NCBI GenBank assembly: GCA_900542065.1
Contig: UQLU01000001.1
Coordinates: forward strand, 1-64,000
Direction: 5' to 3'
Source of the DNA: an uncultured Eggerthella sp.
GTDB taxonomy: Bacteria; Actinomycetota; Coriobacteriia; Coriobacteriales; Eggerthellaceae
DNA: 64,000 nt
The position numbers and the translations under genes are program-made. This document shows positions 46,516 through 54,968 of this stretch, in pieces (positions within the stretch are counted from its first letter, which is position 1; each line of letters opens with the position of its first letter). The notes under the pieces are model-generated. The model did no database searches, was not told the origin of the DNA, and saw only the letters and a program-made list of their open reading frames with translations.

Positions 46516-46886
46516 TGGTGGAGGCGCGGAGAATCGAACTCCGGTCCATACTAAATCATCAGCAAGGCACTACAAGCTTAGTCGATGTTTTGATTTCGAA
46601 TGATTTAAGCCCACCGACAGGCCACAAACCATCCTAGCTGGTTCAGTCTTAGCTTTGGCCATACCAACTACGTGCCAAAGAGCGTTCCCCTAAGATAATG
46701 CCTTCCCAGTGGCGGGGAAATTCACCAGGTCGACAGCCAGGCATTAATTAAGCAGCCATGGCGAGCGCAGGAGCGCTCTGAGTATTAGTTTTGCCAATTA
46801 ACTTGACTTTACCCCTGTTTAACGTGGCGAGGAGACCACGACCTGCTCCTCGAATCCGACTTACCATGTCGAAACCAGTCGCCCCC
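46516..46886 (-). ncRNA. ssrA: transfer-messenger RNA (tmRNA)
   Basis: Read on the minus strand it begins GGGGGCGACTGGTTTCGACA and ends CGCGCCTCCACCA. The ends pair as the acceptor stem (GGGGGCG with CGCCTCC, one G-U), and the 3' part carries a T-arm GGAGTTCGATTCTCC. The internal open frame ends in ALAMAA and stop (46748-46795). About 371 nt, normal size for a one-piece tmRNA. Together with SmpB (18367-18834) it rescues stalled ribosomes and tags nascent chains. Confidence 0.95.
46748..46795 (-). other. tmRNA proteolysis tag reading frame
   Basis: On the minus strand the frame before TAA reads GKTNTQSAPALAMAA. The exact resume codon (GGC or one codon upstream) cannot be fixed from sequence. 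The hydrophobic Ala-rich end suits ClpXP recognition. Confidence 0.75.
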
Positions 46887-46957
46887 ATTGAAAATCAATG
46901 GGAATTGCTGTTAGAAAAACAACTATTCCCTTGTAAAAGTGCAGAATGAGTAGACTT

Positions 46958-46985
46958 ATTCTACTCGCTAGGTTCACGCTGTCAA
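46958..46985 (-). promoter_or_regulatory. ssrA promoter
   Basis: On the minus strand TTGACA (46985-46980) and TAGAAT (46963-46958) are 16 bases apart, about 70 bases before the mature tmRNA 5' end. GAGTAG/CTACTC (46948-46953 and 46961-46966) form an inverted repeat over the -10. Confidence 0.6.
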
Positions 46986-47182
46986 ATAAAGTGTTTAAGT
47001 AGCGTGAACTACCACCTGACATTACGAGTATTTCGTTCTCTTTGTCAGTCTTTTCGCGTTTGAGTAACGCTAACTACTCTATGACAATACCGTCAAATTG
47101 CGATGCTGGCAATAAATCTAACGTTCACCCTCACGGTATCTTGGTGTATGGTGATTCCTGCTGTTATTTTGAAAGGACGCAT

Positions 47183-48253
47183 ATGCTTCGCATCAATCAC
47201 GCTATTTTGCATGTTTTTGACTTCACCTCCTGCGTAAACGTGTTTTCTCAGGGGGAGCTCGATCTGGAAAGTCGCCTCATTAAGGGCTACGTATCTAAAC
47301 ATGTAAAAAAGGCGTTTGGCAATATCGATAACAAACGTGGTGAATTTGCACCCGACAGCATGTTTGCTTCTGAACTTCAGGCGTATTTTGCGGGGCAACG
47401 CAATTTTGTTGACCTGTCTGTGCAGATTGCGGAATTTATTAGCACTGAATTGGGACGTATGTCTAAATCAGAATCTACCGACCTTTTGGTGGTAGATTTC
47501 GAAGAAGAAGAGCAGCTACAAGGAGGAAGTGCCGACGAAGAAGCGGTTACCGCTTCGTTTGAGGGACGGGTGAATCGTTACTTTGGAATTTTCCTGTTGG
47601 AAAGCCGTCAGGCGTTCATGCATTCCATTGCTTATGGCGATGATGGTCAGCCTTGTAATGAAATTGAACGCCATCATGCCATTTTGCCTAATCCTTCACA
47701 AAAGATTAGCTCGTTTGCAGTAATTAATATGCGTTCGATGGAAGTTGCTTTTCAGGATAAGAAACGTGTGATTGCAGGGGAGGAGCGCTATCTTATTCCC
47801 GATGGGCTATTACAGTGCTCCATGCAAGCATCTAGTAAAGAAGTAATTGATGAATTAACACGTATTGTAGAAGAGGTTGCTACCGAATACGGTGCAGATC
47901 CTGTTGTGTCACTTTCCAAAGCAAAGGCTTATGTATGTGATGCCGCCGAAGAGAGTGAAGAAGCCGATATTGCTCCGTTTGATTTAGCGCAAGAGGTTTT
48001 TGAAGATGAACCTTTACGAGAGCGTTTTGTAGCATGTGCAACGGAAGAACAACTTCCTGAGCGTGTTCGCGTAGAAAAGAAGGCGGCAGAACGTATTACG
48101 CGTAATCATAAAATTCGTACTGATACGGGAATCGAAATAACGTTTCCTTCCGAATACGCCAACAACTCTGATTTTATTGAGTTTGCCAGTACGCCTAATG
48201 GCTTGATTTCTATTGAACTGAAAAATATTGGGCATATTGAAAATCGCAGGTAA
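47183..48253 (+). CDS. nucleoid-associated protein, NdpA/YejK (37-kDa) family
   Basis: A 356-residue protein. ATG 47183 is chosen because GAAAGGA lies upstream; an in-frame extension reaches 47042. LRINHAILHVFDF at the N-terminus, then KGYVSKHVKKAF and FAGQRNFVDLSVQIAEFI, and later YFGIFLLESRQAFMHSI with NPSQKISSFAVINM fit the NA37 nucleoid-associated family. Binding to DNA is known for E. coli YejK; the role here is unknown. It ends with a clear terminator. Confidence 0.8.
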   Translation: MLRINHAILHVFDFTSCVNVFSQGELDLESRLIKGYVSKHVKKAFGNIDNKRGEFAPDSMFASELQAYFAGQRNFVDLSVQIAEFISTELGRMSKSESTDLLVVDFEEEEQLQGGSADEEAVTASFEGRVNRYFGIFLLESRQAFMHSIAYGDDGQPCNEIERHHAILPNPSQKISSFAVINMRSMEVAFQDKKRVIAGEERYLIPDGLLQCSMQASSKEVIDELTRIVEEVATEYGADPVVSLSKAKAYVCDAAEESEEADIAPFDLAQEVFEDEPLRERFVACATEEQLPERVRVEKKAAERITRNHKIRTDTGIEITFPSEYANNSDFIEFASTPNGLISIELKNIGHIENRR

Positions 48254-48334
48254 TAAACTACATAGACGACAAAGCGAAACGTCGATGACAAAACGCCTGC
48301 AACAAAACGTTAGCAGTAAGACGACGGCAACAAA

Positions 48335-48361
48335 AATCCCCACGAATTATTCGTGGGGATT
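48335..48361. terminator. terminator between NdpA-like gene and metQ-like gene
   Basis: AATCCCCACGAA (48335-48346) pairs with TTCGTGGGGATT (48350-48361). It serves convergent genes on both sides; TTTT follows after three bases. Confidence 0.8.
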
Positions 48362-48408
48362 GTCTTTTAATTAGCCTTGTAACGGCTTTTAGTTAAGCAA
48401 CAGGATGT

Positions 48409-49263
48409 TTAGAATACTGCTACTACAGAACCCTGATAGTTGTCGGTGATGTAGTCGCGTACTTCATCGGAATTGCAAGCTTCAGCAAGAGCCTTGATCT
48501 TTTCAGAATCCTGGTTGCCATCCTTTACTACGATAACGTTGGTGTAGGTGTCTGCAGCCAAGGAGTCATTTGCTTCTACTGCCAAAGCATCATCCATGGT
48601 GAAGTCAGCTGCGAGAGCATAGTTACCATTGATTACTGCGATAGAAACATCTTCTAATACATTAGGAAGATTTGCTGCTTCAAGTTCTTCGAATTCAAGA
48701 TTCTTTGGATTAGAGGTGATGTCGTTAATGGTTGCGTTGATGCCTGCTTCGTCGTCTACTTCAATGAGGCCTTCTTGTTCAAGAAGGAGAAGTGCACGGG
48801 CTTCGTTGGTGGCATCGTTTGGAACTGCTACAACAGCGCCTTCAGCTACGTCGTCTAAGGATTCAACGCTAGAAGAGAAAATTCCCATAGGCTCGAAGTG
48901 TACGCCTGCAACCTCTACCAAATGGGTGCCCTGTTCTTCATTGAAGTTTTCAAGGTAAGGGCGATGCTGGAAGTAGTTTGCGTCAACTTCGCCAGCTTCG
49001 GTTACGGTATTAGGCTGAACGTAGTCGGTGAATTCTTTAACCTCAAGTGTGTAGCCTTCTTCTTCAAGGATAGGTGCTACTGCATTGTTGAGGATTTCTG
49101 CATGAGGGGTAGGACTTGCAGCAACCGTGATGGTTTTGTCTTCGGATTCTTCGGAGGTGCCAGAATCGGAAGAGCATCCAGTAAATGCTAGTGTTGCGAG
49201 AAGTGCGGCAAGAAGGCAGGTAGTTAACACTACTAGTGACTTCTTTGACAGTGCTTTAGTCAT
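48409..49263 (-). CDS. metQ: MetQ/NlpA-family substrate-binding lipoprotein
   Basis: A 284-residue lipoprotein with a signal peptide and lipobox FTGC (Cys30). The mature protein begins a NlpA/MetQ fold (TITVAASPTPHAEILNNAV, EFTDYVQPN, DANYFQHRPYL, VAVPNDATNEARALLLLE). The family binds D/L-methionine or methionine peptides for MetNI. No metN or metI lies beside it, so it may work with a permease elsewhere. The ATG start is 49263, after AAGGAAA on the minus strand. Confidence 0.92.
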   Translation of the reverse strand: MTKALSKKSLVVLTTCLLAALLATLAFTGCSSDSGTSEESEDKTITVAASPTPHAEILNNAVAPILEEEGYTLEVKEFTDYVQPNTVTEAGEVDANYFQHRPYLENFNEEQGTHLVEVAGVHFEPMGIFSSSVESLDDVAEGAVVAVPNDATNEARALLLLEQEGLIEVDDEAGINATINDITSNPKNLEFEELEAANLPNVLEDVSIAVINGNYALAADFTMDDALAVEANDSLAADTYTNVIVVKDGNQDSEKIKALAEACNSDEVRDYITDNYQGSVVAVF

Positions 49264-49288
49264 TTCGGGAGTTTCCTTTCTATATTTG

Positions 49289-49317
49289 CTTTATGAATAT
49301 CTGTGTAAGATTGTCAA
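49289..49317 (-). promoter_or_regulatory. promoter candidate for metQ-like gene
   Basis: TTGACA (49317-49312, minus) and ATAAAG (49294-49289) at 17 bases spacing, 26 bases before the start codon. Confidence 0.45.
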
Positions 49318-49571
49318 AGGCATGGCTCGTTTTCCTTGACAACCTGCGAAAAAGCGATGGATTTATCTTACGATTTTAAGATTTTTTTACAATGTAGTTG
49401 GTTATCGATAAAACTGAGAACTGGTTATAAATACGAATGGGCGTTTAAAGAATCGGTAAAGATGAAGTGTTCATATATTTGCAAAAATACGGATGGACGC
49501 TTGCGGGGTTGTTGAATGTAAACATTCAGAGATGTCCATGGAATCACTGCAGAATCGCTACGGAATTACTA

Positions 49572-49605
49572 AACTGAAACGCTCGTTTCAGTTCTTTCTT
49601 TATTT
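49572..49605 (+). terminator. terminator-like hairpin without an upstream gene
   Basis: AACTGAAAC (49572-49580) pairs with GTTTCAGTT (49585-49593) around GCTC, then CTTTCTTTATTTATTT. On the plus strand no gene ends before it, so it may end a small RNA. Confidence 0.5.
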
Positions 49606-49639
49606 ATTTAGTTTACTTACTATTTTTTATGACTCTTTA

Positions 49640-49670
49640 TTGACAAGAGAAGTAAACTGATCAGGTTAAT
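49640..49670 (+). promoter_or_regulatory. promoter candidate for the L,D-transpeptidase gene
   Basis: TTGACA (49640-49645) followed at 19 bases by GTTAAT (49665-49670). It supports the later start codon at 49769 for the gene. Confidence 0.3.
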
Positions 49671-49768
49671 TGGTACACTATGAACGTTACATTTTTAACG
49701 GTAATTATTACCGAGTTACTAAGCGAGTTTGTGTAAGAACAGGTAAGCCTCTAGAAAAGAAAGCGACT

Positions 49769-51355
49769 ATGAAGGATAAACAGAATTCTTCTGCAGAACA
49801 TAAAGGAAAGCATTCTCAGCAAAATCAGGATAAAACTTCTGTTATGAAGCCTGTTTCTGTTGACAGTAACTATAAAGGTGCCCATCAAAGCGCTGGATAT
49901 TCCACTGAAGGACCTAGCCAAGGCTCCGTTAAGACATCTTCTCATTCAACGCGAAAGCGCGTATTGATTGTTTTGGGTGTGATAATTGCGCTTTTAGCCG
50001 CAATCTATGGCGGGGGAGCATGGTTTTTCTCAACGCATTTCTTTCCGAATACTGTTTTAAATGATCAAGATTTGTCTTTGCAGCCAAGCGAGGTATTAGC
50101 AAATCAAATCCAAAATCAGGCGGATTCGTATTCTCTTACGATCGAGGGCGAAGGTTTTTCTTACGCCTTCAAGCAGGGCGAAACTGCCATTGATATTGAT
50201 CCTCAAAAGATCGCTGAAGACACTACCAAAGCTCAGGATATCGTTATGTGGCCTATCGAGGTGTTCCAGACTCACGATATTTCTGATGTAGTTGTTGCAT
50301 CGTATGATGAAGAAGGCTTAAGTGATGTATTAAAGGAGCAAGTCAAAGCTTTCAACAAAGAGCAAACTGCATCTAAAAACGCCACTATTGTTTATGATGA
50401 AGACGCAGAAGACTTCACGCTCAAGCCTGAAGTGTATGGTACTCAGATTGATTTTGATAAGTTGAATATCAAGGTTGCAGAATGTGTTAAGTCGATGAGA
50501 ACCGATTGCGAAGTTTCTCAAGAGGATTTCATTATGCCTACGGTTCTTGCTGCGGATCCTAGGACTTTAGCTGCGCTGCAGGAAGCGCAAGAAAAGTTTG
50601 CCAACAACGTTACGTTGACGCTTAACGAATCTGTTAAGGCGGCAACTATCGACAAGGCAGATATAGCCTCCTGGCTCTATATTGATGATGAAGACTTTTC
50701 GCCAAAACTCGATAAAGATAGTGTTTCTGCGTGGGTAGACGAAACTACTGAAGGCATGAATACCGTCGGAACTAAACGTACGTGGACGCGTGAAGACGGC
50801 AAAAAGTGCACGGTTTCTGGTGGTACGTATGGCTGGAAGGTAGATACCTCTTCTTTAGCAGACACGGTATACGACACGTTATCTAAGGGCGGAGCAAAGT
50901 CTATCGATATTCCTTGTTCGCAGTCTGGCGCTGCCTATAACGGTGCAGGTAAGCGCGATTGGGGCGCTTATGTTGATGTCGATTTAAGCCAGCAAAAGGC
51001 TCGCTATTATAGCGCTGATGGGGAACTGCTTCATTCTTGTGATATTGTTTCTGGCCGCCCGACGGCGGATCGTGCTACCCCTACAGGCGTGTATTATCTG
51101 AACTCCAAGCAAAGTCCTTCGACGCTTACAGGCTATAAGCCCAATGGGGAAATCGACTACGAAACCCCTGTTGAATACTGGATGCCCTTTGTTGGAAATT
51201 CAGTAGGCTTGCATGATGCTACGTGGCAATCTTCATTTGGTGGTTCCCGTTACAAGACAAATGGTAGCCATGGTTGCGTAAACCTGTCTTTGTCAGATGC
51301 TAAGTGGTTCTACAATAACCTTCCTACGGGAACGTGCATTATTACACATAACTAA
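49769..51355 (+). CDS. L,D-transpeptidase (YkuD domain) with membrane anchor
   Basis: A 528-residue protein from ATG 49769 (an ORF extension to TTG 49670 lies over the promoter). The N-terminal 60 residues are polar and cytoplasmic, a membrane helix spans about 64-87, and the extracytoplasmic part has two putative peptidoglycan-binding regions (about 90-400) and a C-terminal YkuD domain with the catalytic SHGCVN. The enzyme makes 3-3 cross-links or anchors proteins to peptidoglycan. Conserved features include VDVDLSQQKARYY at the domain start and FVGNSVGLHDATWQ. Confidence 0.92.
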   Translation: MKDKQNSSAEHKGKHSQQNQDKTSVMKPVSVDSNYKGAHQSAGYSTEGPSQGSVKTSSHSTRKRVLIVLGVIIALLAAIYGGGAWFFSTHFFPNTVLNDQDLSLQPSEVLANQIQNQADSYSLTIEGEGFSYAFKQGETAIDIDPQKIAEDTTKAQDIVMWPIEVFQTHDISDVVVASYDEEGLSDVLKEQVKAFNKEQTASKNATIVYDEDAEDFTLKPEVYGTQIDFDKLNIKVAECVKSMRTDCEVSQEDFIMPTVLAADPRTLAALQEAQEKFANNVTLTLNESVKAATIDKADIASWLYIDDEDFSPKLDKDSVSAWVDETTEGMNTVGTKRTWTREDGKKCTVSGGTYGWKVDTSSLADTVYDTLSKGGAKSIDIPCSQSGAAYNGAGKRDWGAYVDVDLSQQKARYYSADGELLHSCDIVSGRPTADRATPTGVYYLNSKQSPSTLTGYKPNGEIDYETPVEYWMPFVGNSVGLHDATWQSSFGGSRYKTNGSHGCVNLSLSDAKWFYNNLPTGTCIITHN

Positions 51356-51514
51356 GCTCTAAGAACAAAGTAGCTTAGGCCTAAGGATACGTATCTAGGG
51401 CAAAATAAATAACTAAGCTTTTCGTGGGAGATAGAGTACTATTTCGAAACTGTTGTAGCCCTAATGTGCTATTAAAATAGTTCTCCTGAAATTGCGCTAT
51501 AATACTTTTCCCAG

Positions 51515-51591
51515 GCGCCCATAGCTCAGCTGGATAGAGCAGTGGACTTCTAATCCAAAGGTCGTAGGTTCGAATCCTACTGGGCGCGCCA
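51515..51591 (+). tRNA. tRNA-Arg (anticodon TCT)
   Basis: A 77-nt cloverleaf: acceptor GCGCCCA pairs with TGGGCGC, anticodon loop CTTCTAA gives TCT, T-arm GTAGGTTCGAATCCTAC, and CCA is encoded. TATAAT lies at 51498-51503, a promoter -10. Confidence 0.96.
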
Positions 51592-51605
51592 GTTGCGAAT
51601 TATAT

Positions 51606-51640
51606 AAACCCGCAGGATGTTTACTCTTGCGGGTTTATTT
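51606..51640. terminator. terminator after tRNA-Arg
   Basis: AAACCCGCA (51606-51614) pairs with TGCGGGTTT (51628-51636), then ATTTAT. Confidence 0.75.
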
Positions 51641-51715
51641 ATAGACTAAGCTTGTTAAGCTAAGGTAAGTCATATTAACTACGTTTGCTCTCAACACTTC
51701 GTGGAGGGATTCAAT

Positions 51716-52576
51716 ATGCATTTTGATGATGCACCCATAGGCATCTTTGATTCTGGCTTTGGTGGTCTTACTGTTGCACGCGAAGTTATAAAAGCTCTTC
51801 CTGAAGAAAGTGTTATTTTCTATGGCGATCGTGCCTTTTGTCCCTATGGTCCTCGTGACCCCGAAGAGGTAAAAGGTTTCGTGCTCGAGATTTGTCGGTG
51901 GTTAATTGAGCGCAAGGTAAAGATGATTGTAATTGCTTGCAATACCGCTACCGCAGCTGGTCTTGAGGCAGCGCAGCAAGCATTTGATATTCCTATTATT
52001 GGTGTTGTGGAGCCTGGTGCTCGTGCAGCAGCCCGTGCAACGCATAATCGTCGTGTGGGTGTAATTGCCACTAAGGGCACCGTAGAATCAGGCGTGTATA
52101 CCAAAGCTATTCGTAATATTGATGCTGGAATTACGGTATTTTCTACTGCCACCCCTCGTTTTGTAGAAATTGCTGAACTCGGTATTCGTATGGCGAAGGG
52201 GCCTATCGAAAGCTATACTTCACTTGCTTCAAAGGTCTACATCCGTCCAGAGTTCCAAGAAATTGCTCAAGATTACTTGGAGCCTTTGCGTAGAAGTGAA
52301 ATTGATACGCTTGTTTTAGGGTGCACCCATTTTCCTTTATTAAAGGCTCTTATTGGCGGAGTTGTTGGATCGCATGTGAAGCTTATCTCGTCGGCAAAAG
52401 AAGTTTCTCTTGATTGCAAGGACTTGCTTACAAGAAGGGAAGCATTAGCGCAGCCAGGGCATATTCCTACCTATCAGTTCGCTTCTTCAGATCCTGATGT
52501 CGAAGAGTTTGCATCGTTTGGGGAACGTGTTTTGCGTATGCCGTTAGGGCAGGTGGAATTTGCGCCGCTGCGTTAG
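51716..52576 (+). CDS. murI: glutamate racemase
   Basis: Converts L- to D-glutamate for peptidoglycan. The 286-residue protein has IGIFDSGFGGLTV at the N-terminus, the first catalytic Cys in VIACNTATAAG and the second in LVLGCTHFPLLK. ATG 51716 is used because GGAGGGA sits 9 bases before it; an in-frame GTG at 51701 overlaps that site. rdgB follows, a common murI-rdgB pairing. Confidence 0.96.
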   Translation: MHFDDAPIGIFDSGFGGLTVAREVIKALPEESVIFYGDRAFCPYGPRDPEEVKGFVLEICRWLIERKVKMIVIACNTATAAGLEAAQQAFDIPIIGVVEPGARAAARATHNRRVGVIATKGTVESGVYTKAIRNIDAGITVFSTATPRFVEIAELGIRMAKGPIESYTSLASKVYIRPEFQEIAQDYLEPLRRSEIDTLVLGCTHFPLLKALIGGVVGSHVKLISSAKEVSLDCKDLLTRREALAQPGHIPTYQFASSDPDVEEFASFGERVLRMPLGQVEFAPLR

Positions 52577-52632
52577 TGGTTTATTGGAATTGATGATGCT
52601 TCTTCTTAGGTGAAAGATTAGAAGGGATACTT

Positions 52633-53232
52633 ATGGCGAAAACAGTAATTATTGCTACTAATAATGCTCATAAAGTTGAAGAAATAGAATCAGCACTTTC
52701 CTTTAAGGGTTGGGAATTTAAAACCTTAAAGGAAGCTGGCATTACTTCAAATCCTGAAGAAATTGGTACGACGTTTGTAGAAAACGCTCGTATCAAGGCG
52801 CAGGCAGCTCATGAGCTTAGTGGGAAGGCAACTTTAGCTGATGATTCGGGTTTAATTGTTGATGCACTTGATGGAGCACCTGGAGTGTATTCGTCACGTT
52901 ATAGCGGCAAGGAAGGTGACGATGCCGCAAATAATGCAAAACTTCTCCGTGAATTAGCCAACGTCCCTCAAGAAGAGCGCTCTGCTCGCTTTGCCTGCTC
53001 TTTGGTATTTATAGACGAAGATGGTTCAGAAACTGTCGCAGAAGGCTTTATAGAAGGTTCTATTGGCTTTGAAGAGCGCGGTGATGGGGGCTTTGGTTAT
53101 GATCCCTTGTTTTATCCAGAAGAGTTCAAAGGGGAGAAATCTTTAGCCGAGGTTTCTCAGGCTGAAAAGAATTCTATATCGCATCGAGGAAATGCTTTAA
53201 GAAATTTGAAAAAACTACTTCACAAAGACTAG
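52633..53232 (+). CDS. rdgB: XTP/dITP diphosphatase (RdgB/HAM1)
   Basis: Hydrolyses non-canonical purine nucleotides such as dITP and XTP. The 199-residue protein starts KTVIIATNNAHKVEEIESAL, with conserved TLADDSGLIVDALDGAPGVYSSRYSG and GGFGYDPLFYPEEF. It ends just before the tRNA pair. Confidence 0.95.
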   Translation: MAKTVIIATNNAHKVEEIESALSFKGWEFKTLKEAGITSNPEEIGTTFVENARIKAQAAHELSGKATLADDSGLIVDALDGAPGVYSSRYSGKEGDDAANNAKLLRELANVPQEERSARFACSLVFIDEDGSETVAEGFIEGSIGFEERGDGGFGYDPLFYPEEFKGEKSLAEVSQAEKNSISHRGNALRNLKKLLHKD

Positions 53233-53237
53233 ATTCT

Positions 53238-53246
53238 TGCTATAAT
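53238..53246 (+). promoter_or_regulatory. extended -10 promoter for tRNA-Pro/tRNA-Gly
   Basis: TTGCTATAAT gives TGn-TATAAT (TATAAT 53241-53246) 17 bases before tRNA-Pro, overlapping the end region of rdgB by a few bases only. Confidence 0.6.
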
Positions 53247-53262
53247 AACTAACCGTTGCAGT

Positions 53263-53339
53263 CGGGATGTGGCGCAGTTTGGTAGCGCGCCTGCTTTGGG
53301 AGCAGGATGTCGCAGGTTCGAATCCTGTCATCCCGACCA
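53263..53339 (+). tRNA. tRNA-Pro (anticodon TGG)
   Basis: Acceptor CGGGATG pairs with CATCCCG, discriminator A, CCA encoded. The anticodon loop TTTGGGA gives TGG. T-arm GCAGGTTCGAATCCTGT is clear. Confidence 0.96.
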
Positions 53340-53354
53340 TTTTTATATCTACAT

Positions 53355-53428
53355 GCGGGTGTAGTTCAATGGTAGAACTCCAGCCTTCCAAGCTGGTCAC
53401 GCGGGTTCGATTCCCGTCACCCGCTCCA
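53355..53428 (+). tRNA. tRNA-Gly (anticodon TCC)
   Basis: Acceptor GCGGGTG pairs with CACCCGC, discriminator T, CCA encoded. Anticodon loop CTTCCAA gives TCC. It is 15 bases after tRNA-Pro, so they form one transcript. Confidence 0.96.
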
Positions 53429-53440
53429 GCTTATAGTTCG

Positions 53441-53470
53441 GCAATGGTATAAGTCCATTGCTTTTTTATT
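53441..53470 (+). terminator. terminator of the tRNA pair
   Basis: GCAATGG (53441-53447) pairs with CCATTGC (53455-53461), followed by TTTTTTATTTTT. Confidence 0.9.
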
Positions 53471-53485
53471 TTTCATGAGATATTA

Positions 53486-53615
53486 GGGAATCGAACCGAT
53501 GAGGTGGAATTCCGTTAAGAAAACGTGCCAGTGGCACGTTTTTAGGAATTCGCCCGCAGGCGCTTGCGCCAAGGGATTGAGCGTTCTCGAAATAGTTGCG
53601 CCCGCAAAGCGGACG
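53486..53615. repeat. dense palindromic GC-rich element beside the tRNA pair
   Basis: GGGAATCGAACC (53486-53497) is the exact reverse complement of the tRNA-Gly T-arm segment 53404-53415. It is followed by GAATTCC/GGAATTC (53507-53513, 53545-53551) enclosing AAAACGTGCC/GGCACGTTTT (53520-53529, 53533-53542), then GGCGC/GCGCC (53559-53570) and CCGC/GCGG (53602-53612). The inner stem with its T-run could terminate transcription on both strands. The cluster resembles a REP-like or integration-scar element. Confidence 0.5.
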
Positions 53616-53628
53616 CGTTTTCTGCATG

Positions 53629-54957
53629 TTATTGTGAGCGTTTAGCGCGAGGGAACACTACTGTAAACTGAGATCCTTCACCAGGAGCGCTTTTTACAAA
53701 CACTTTGCCGTTTGATCGCTCGACGGCATGTCGCACAAGCGATAAGCCCAAACCAGTACCGCCGACTTCTCGACTTCGCGCTTTGTCGACTCGATAAAAG
53801 CGCTCAAAAATACGCGACTGATCAGTTTGTGGAATACCAATTCCCGTGTCTTCTACAATTACAGCAATTTCGTGCCCGCGAGGTTCAAAGGTAACAAGAA
53901 TGCTTCCTTCGTCGGTATACATAATTGCGTTTTCGATAAGGTTGTCAAACACCAATGAAGCATCGGAAGGCTCCATATCGGCATAGCAATCGTCGCCAGT
54001 AACTGAACGGTCATCCAAAACGAGTTCTAGGTGTTTATCTTCCGCGCCACCCTTATGTGCCATAAAGCTCGTCACAATTGCGCTATGAAGGTCAGTGCGA
54101 GGGCACTTATCAGGATCGGGGGTTTCTTCGAGGCGAGACAGATCAAGCAGGTCTACTACTAAGCGCTGAAGACGCTCTGCTTCATTATCGAGTCGGTCTA
54201 TAAACAGATTCAGACTCTTCTTGTCTTCTATTTCTGCAGCATCTCTAATTGCCTCGGAGAGTAGTCGAATTCCCGCTACGGGAGTTTTCAATTCATGGCT
54301 TGCATTAGCGACAAAGTCTGATCGAACTTGATCGAATTTTTTGATAGGAGCATGGGATTTCTTGAAAGCAAAAAGCGCAACTAAAAGAACCACGATGCAA
54401 CCGACCACAATAAAGATTATCGAAGTTGTTTGCGCATTTTGCGTGATCATGGAAAATGCGGTAGAGGGTTCGCTAATGCGAACAACAACTTGTTCACCTA
54501 GATATGAAGCAGGAACGGCAACATAGAGCCAATTGATGTTGTCTGTGGCGCTTGTTCGTTGTGCTATACCTATACCGCCTTCTATTGCTTCGTTAACTTC
54601 TTCGCGGTCGGAATGGTTAGTCATAGTGCTTGGATCAACTTCTGAATCGGCCAGCACATCACCATTAGAATCAATGATCGTCATGCGCAAATCAGTATTG
54701 TGAGTTGCCGCTGATACAAATTCGGCGGCATTGTCGGCCTTAGATAGCGCATTTGCGGTTGCTTGGGCGGAAGTAACCAGATTAGTTGTTTGCCTATGTT
54801 CTATCTCGTTATTGAGTGGTGTATAGATAAAAGCAATAGAACACCCAATAAAAATGAGTGTTATTACGATATATCCGACTATATACATCCAGGCGAAACG
54901 CTTTGCTTCTTTGCCTGAATTACCAATATCTTTCAAAAACGAAAAAAATTGACCCAT
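53629..54957 (-). CDS. two-component sensor histidine kinase (PhoR-like)
   Basis: A 442-residue membrane kinase with two helices (about 22-46 and 178-201) bracketing an extracytoplasmic sensor domain. The cytoplasmic part has the phosphoacceptor His in ANASHELKTPVAGI, N box DNLIENAIMYTDEGS, G1 VEDTGIGIP, F box FERFYRVDKARS and G2 GTGLGLSL. There is no clear PAS domain. It sits downstream of its regulator gene (11-base gap) and opposite pstS, so a phosphate-sensing role is likely. It ends in TAA. Confidence 0.9.
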   Translation of the reverse strand: MGQFFSFLKDIGNSGKEAKRFAWMYIVGYIVITLIFIGCSIAFIYTPLNNEIEHRQTTNLVTSAQATANALSKADNAAEFVSAATHNTDLRMTIIDSNGDVLADSEVDPSTMTNHSDREEVNEAIEGGIGIAQRTSATDNINWLYVAVPASYLGEQVVVRISEPSTAFSMITQNAQTTSIIFIVVGCIVVLLVALFAFKKSHAPIKKFDQVRSDFVANASHELKTPVAGIRLLSEAIRDAAEIEDKKSLNLFIDRLDNEAERLQRLVVDLLDLSRLEETPDPDKCPRTDLHSAIVTSFMAHKGGAEDKHLELVLDDRSVTGDDCYADMEPSDASLVFDNLIENAIMYTDEGSILVTFEPRGHEIAVIVEDTGIGIPQTDQSRIFERFYRVDKARSREVGGTGLGLSLVRHAVERSNGKVFVKSAPGEGSQFTVVFPRAKRSQ

Positions 54958-54968
54958 GAAGCGCCTAC

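Larger units (their letters stand above)
49318..49768. other. intergenic region between metQ and the L,D-transpeptidase gene
   Basis: About 450 AT-rich bases. They hold a TTGACA (49336-49341) on the plus strand, a weak ATCTTA/TAAGAT hairpin followed by seven Ts (49365-49388), a stronger hairpin with T-rich tail (49572-49605) and a second TTGACA (49640-49645). No protein-coding gene is supported. Confidence 0.5.
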
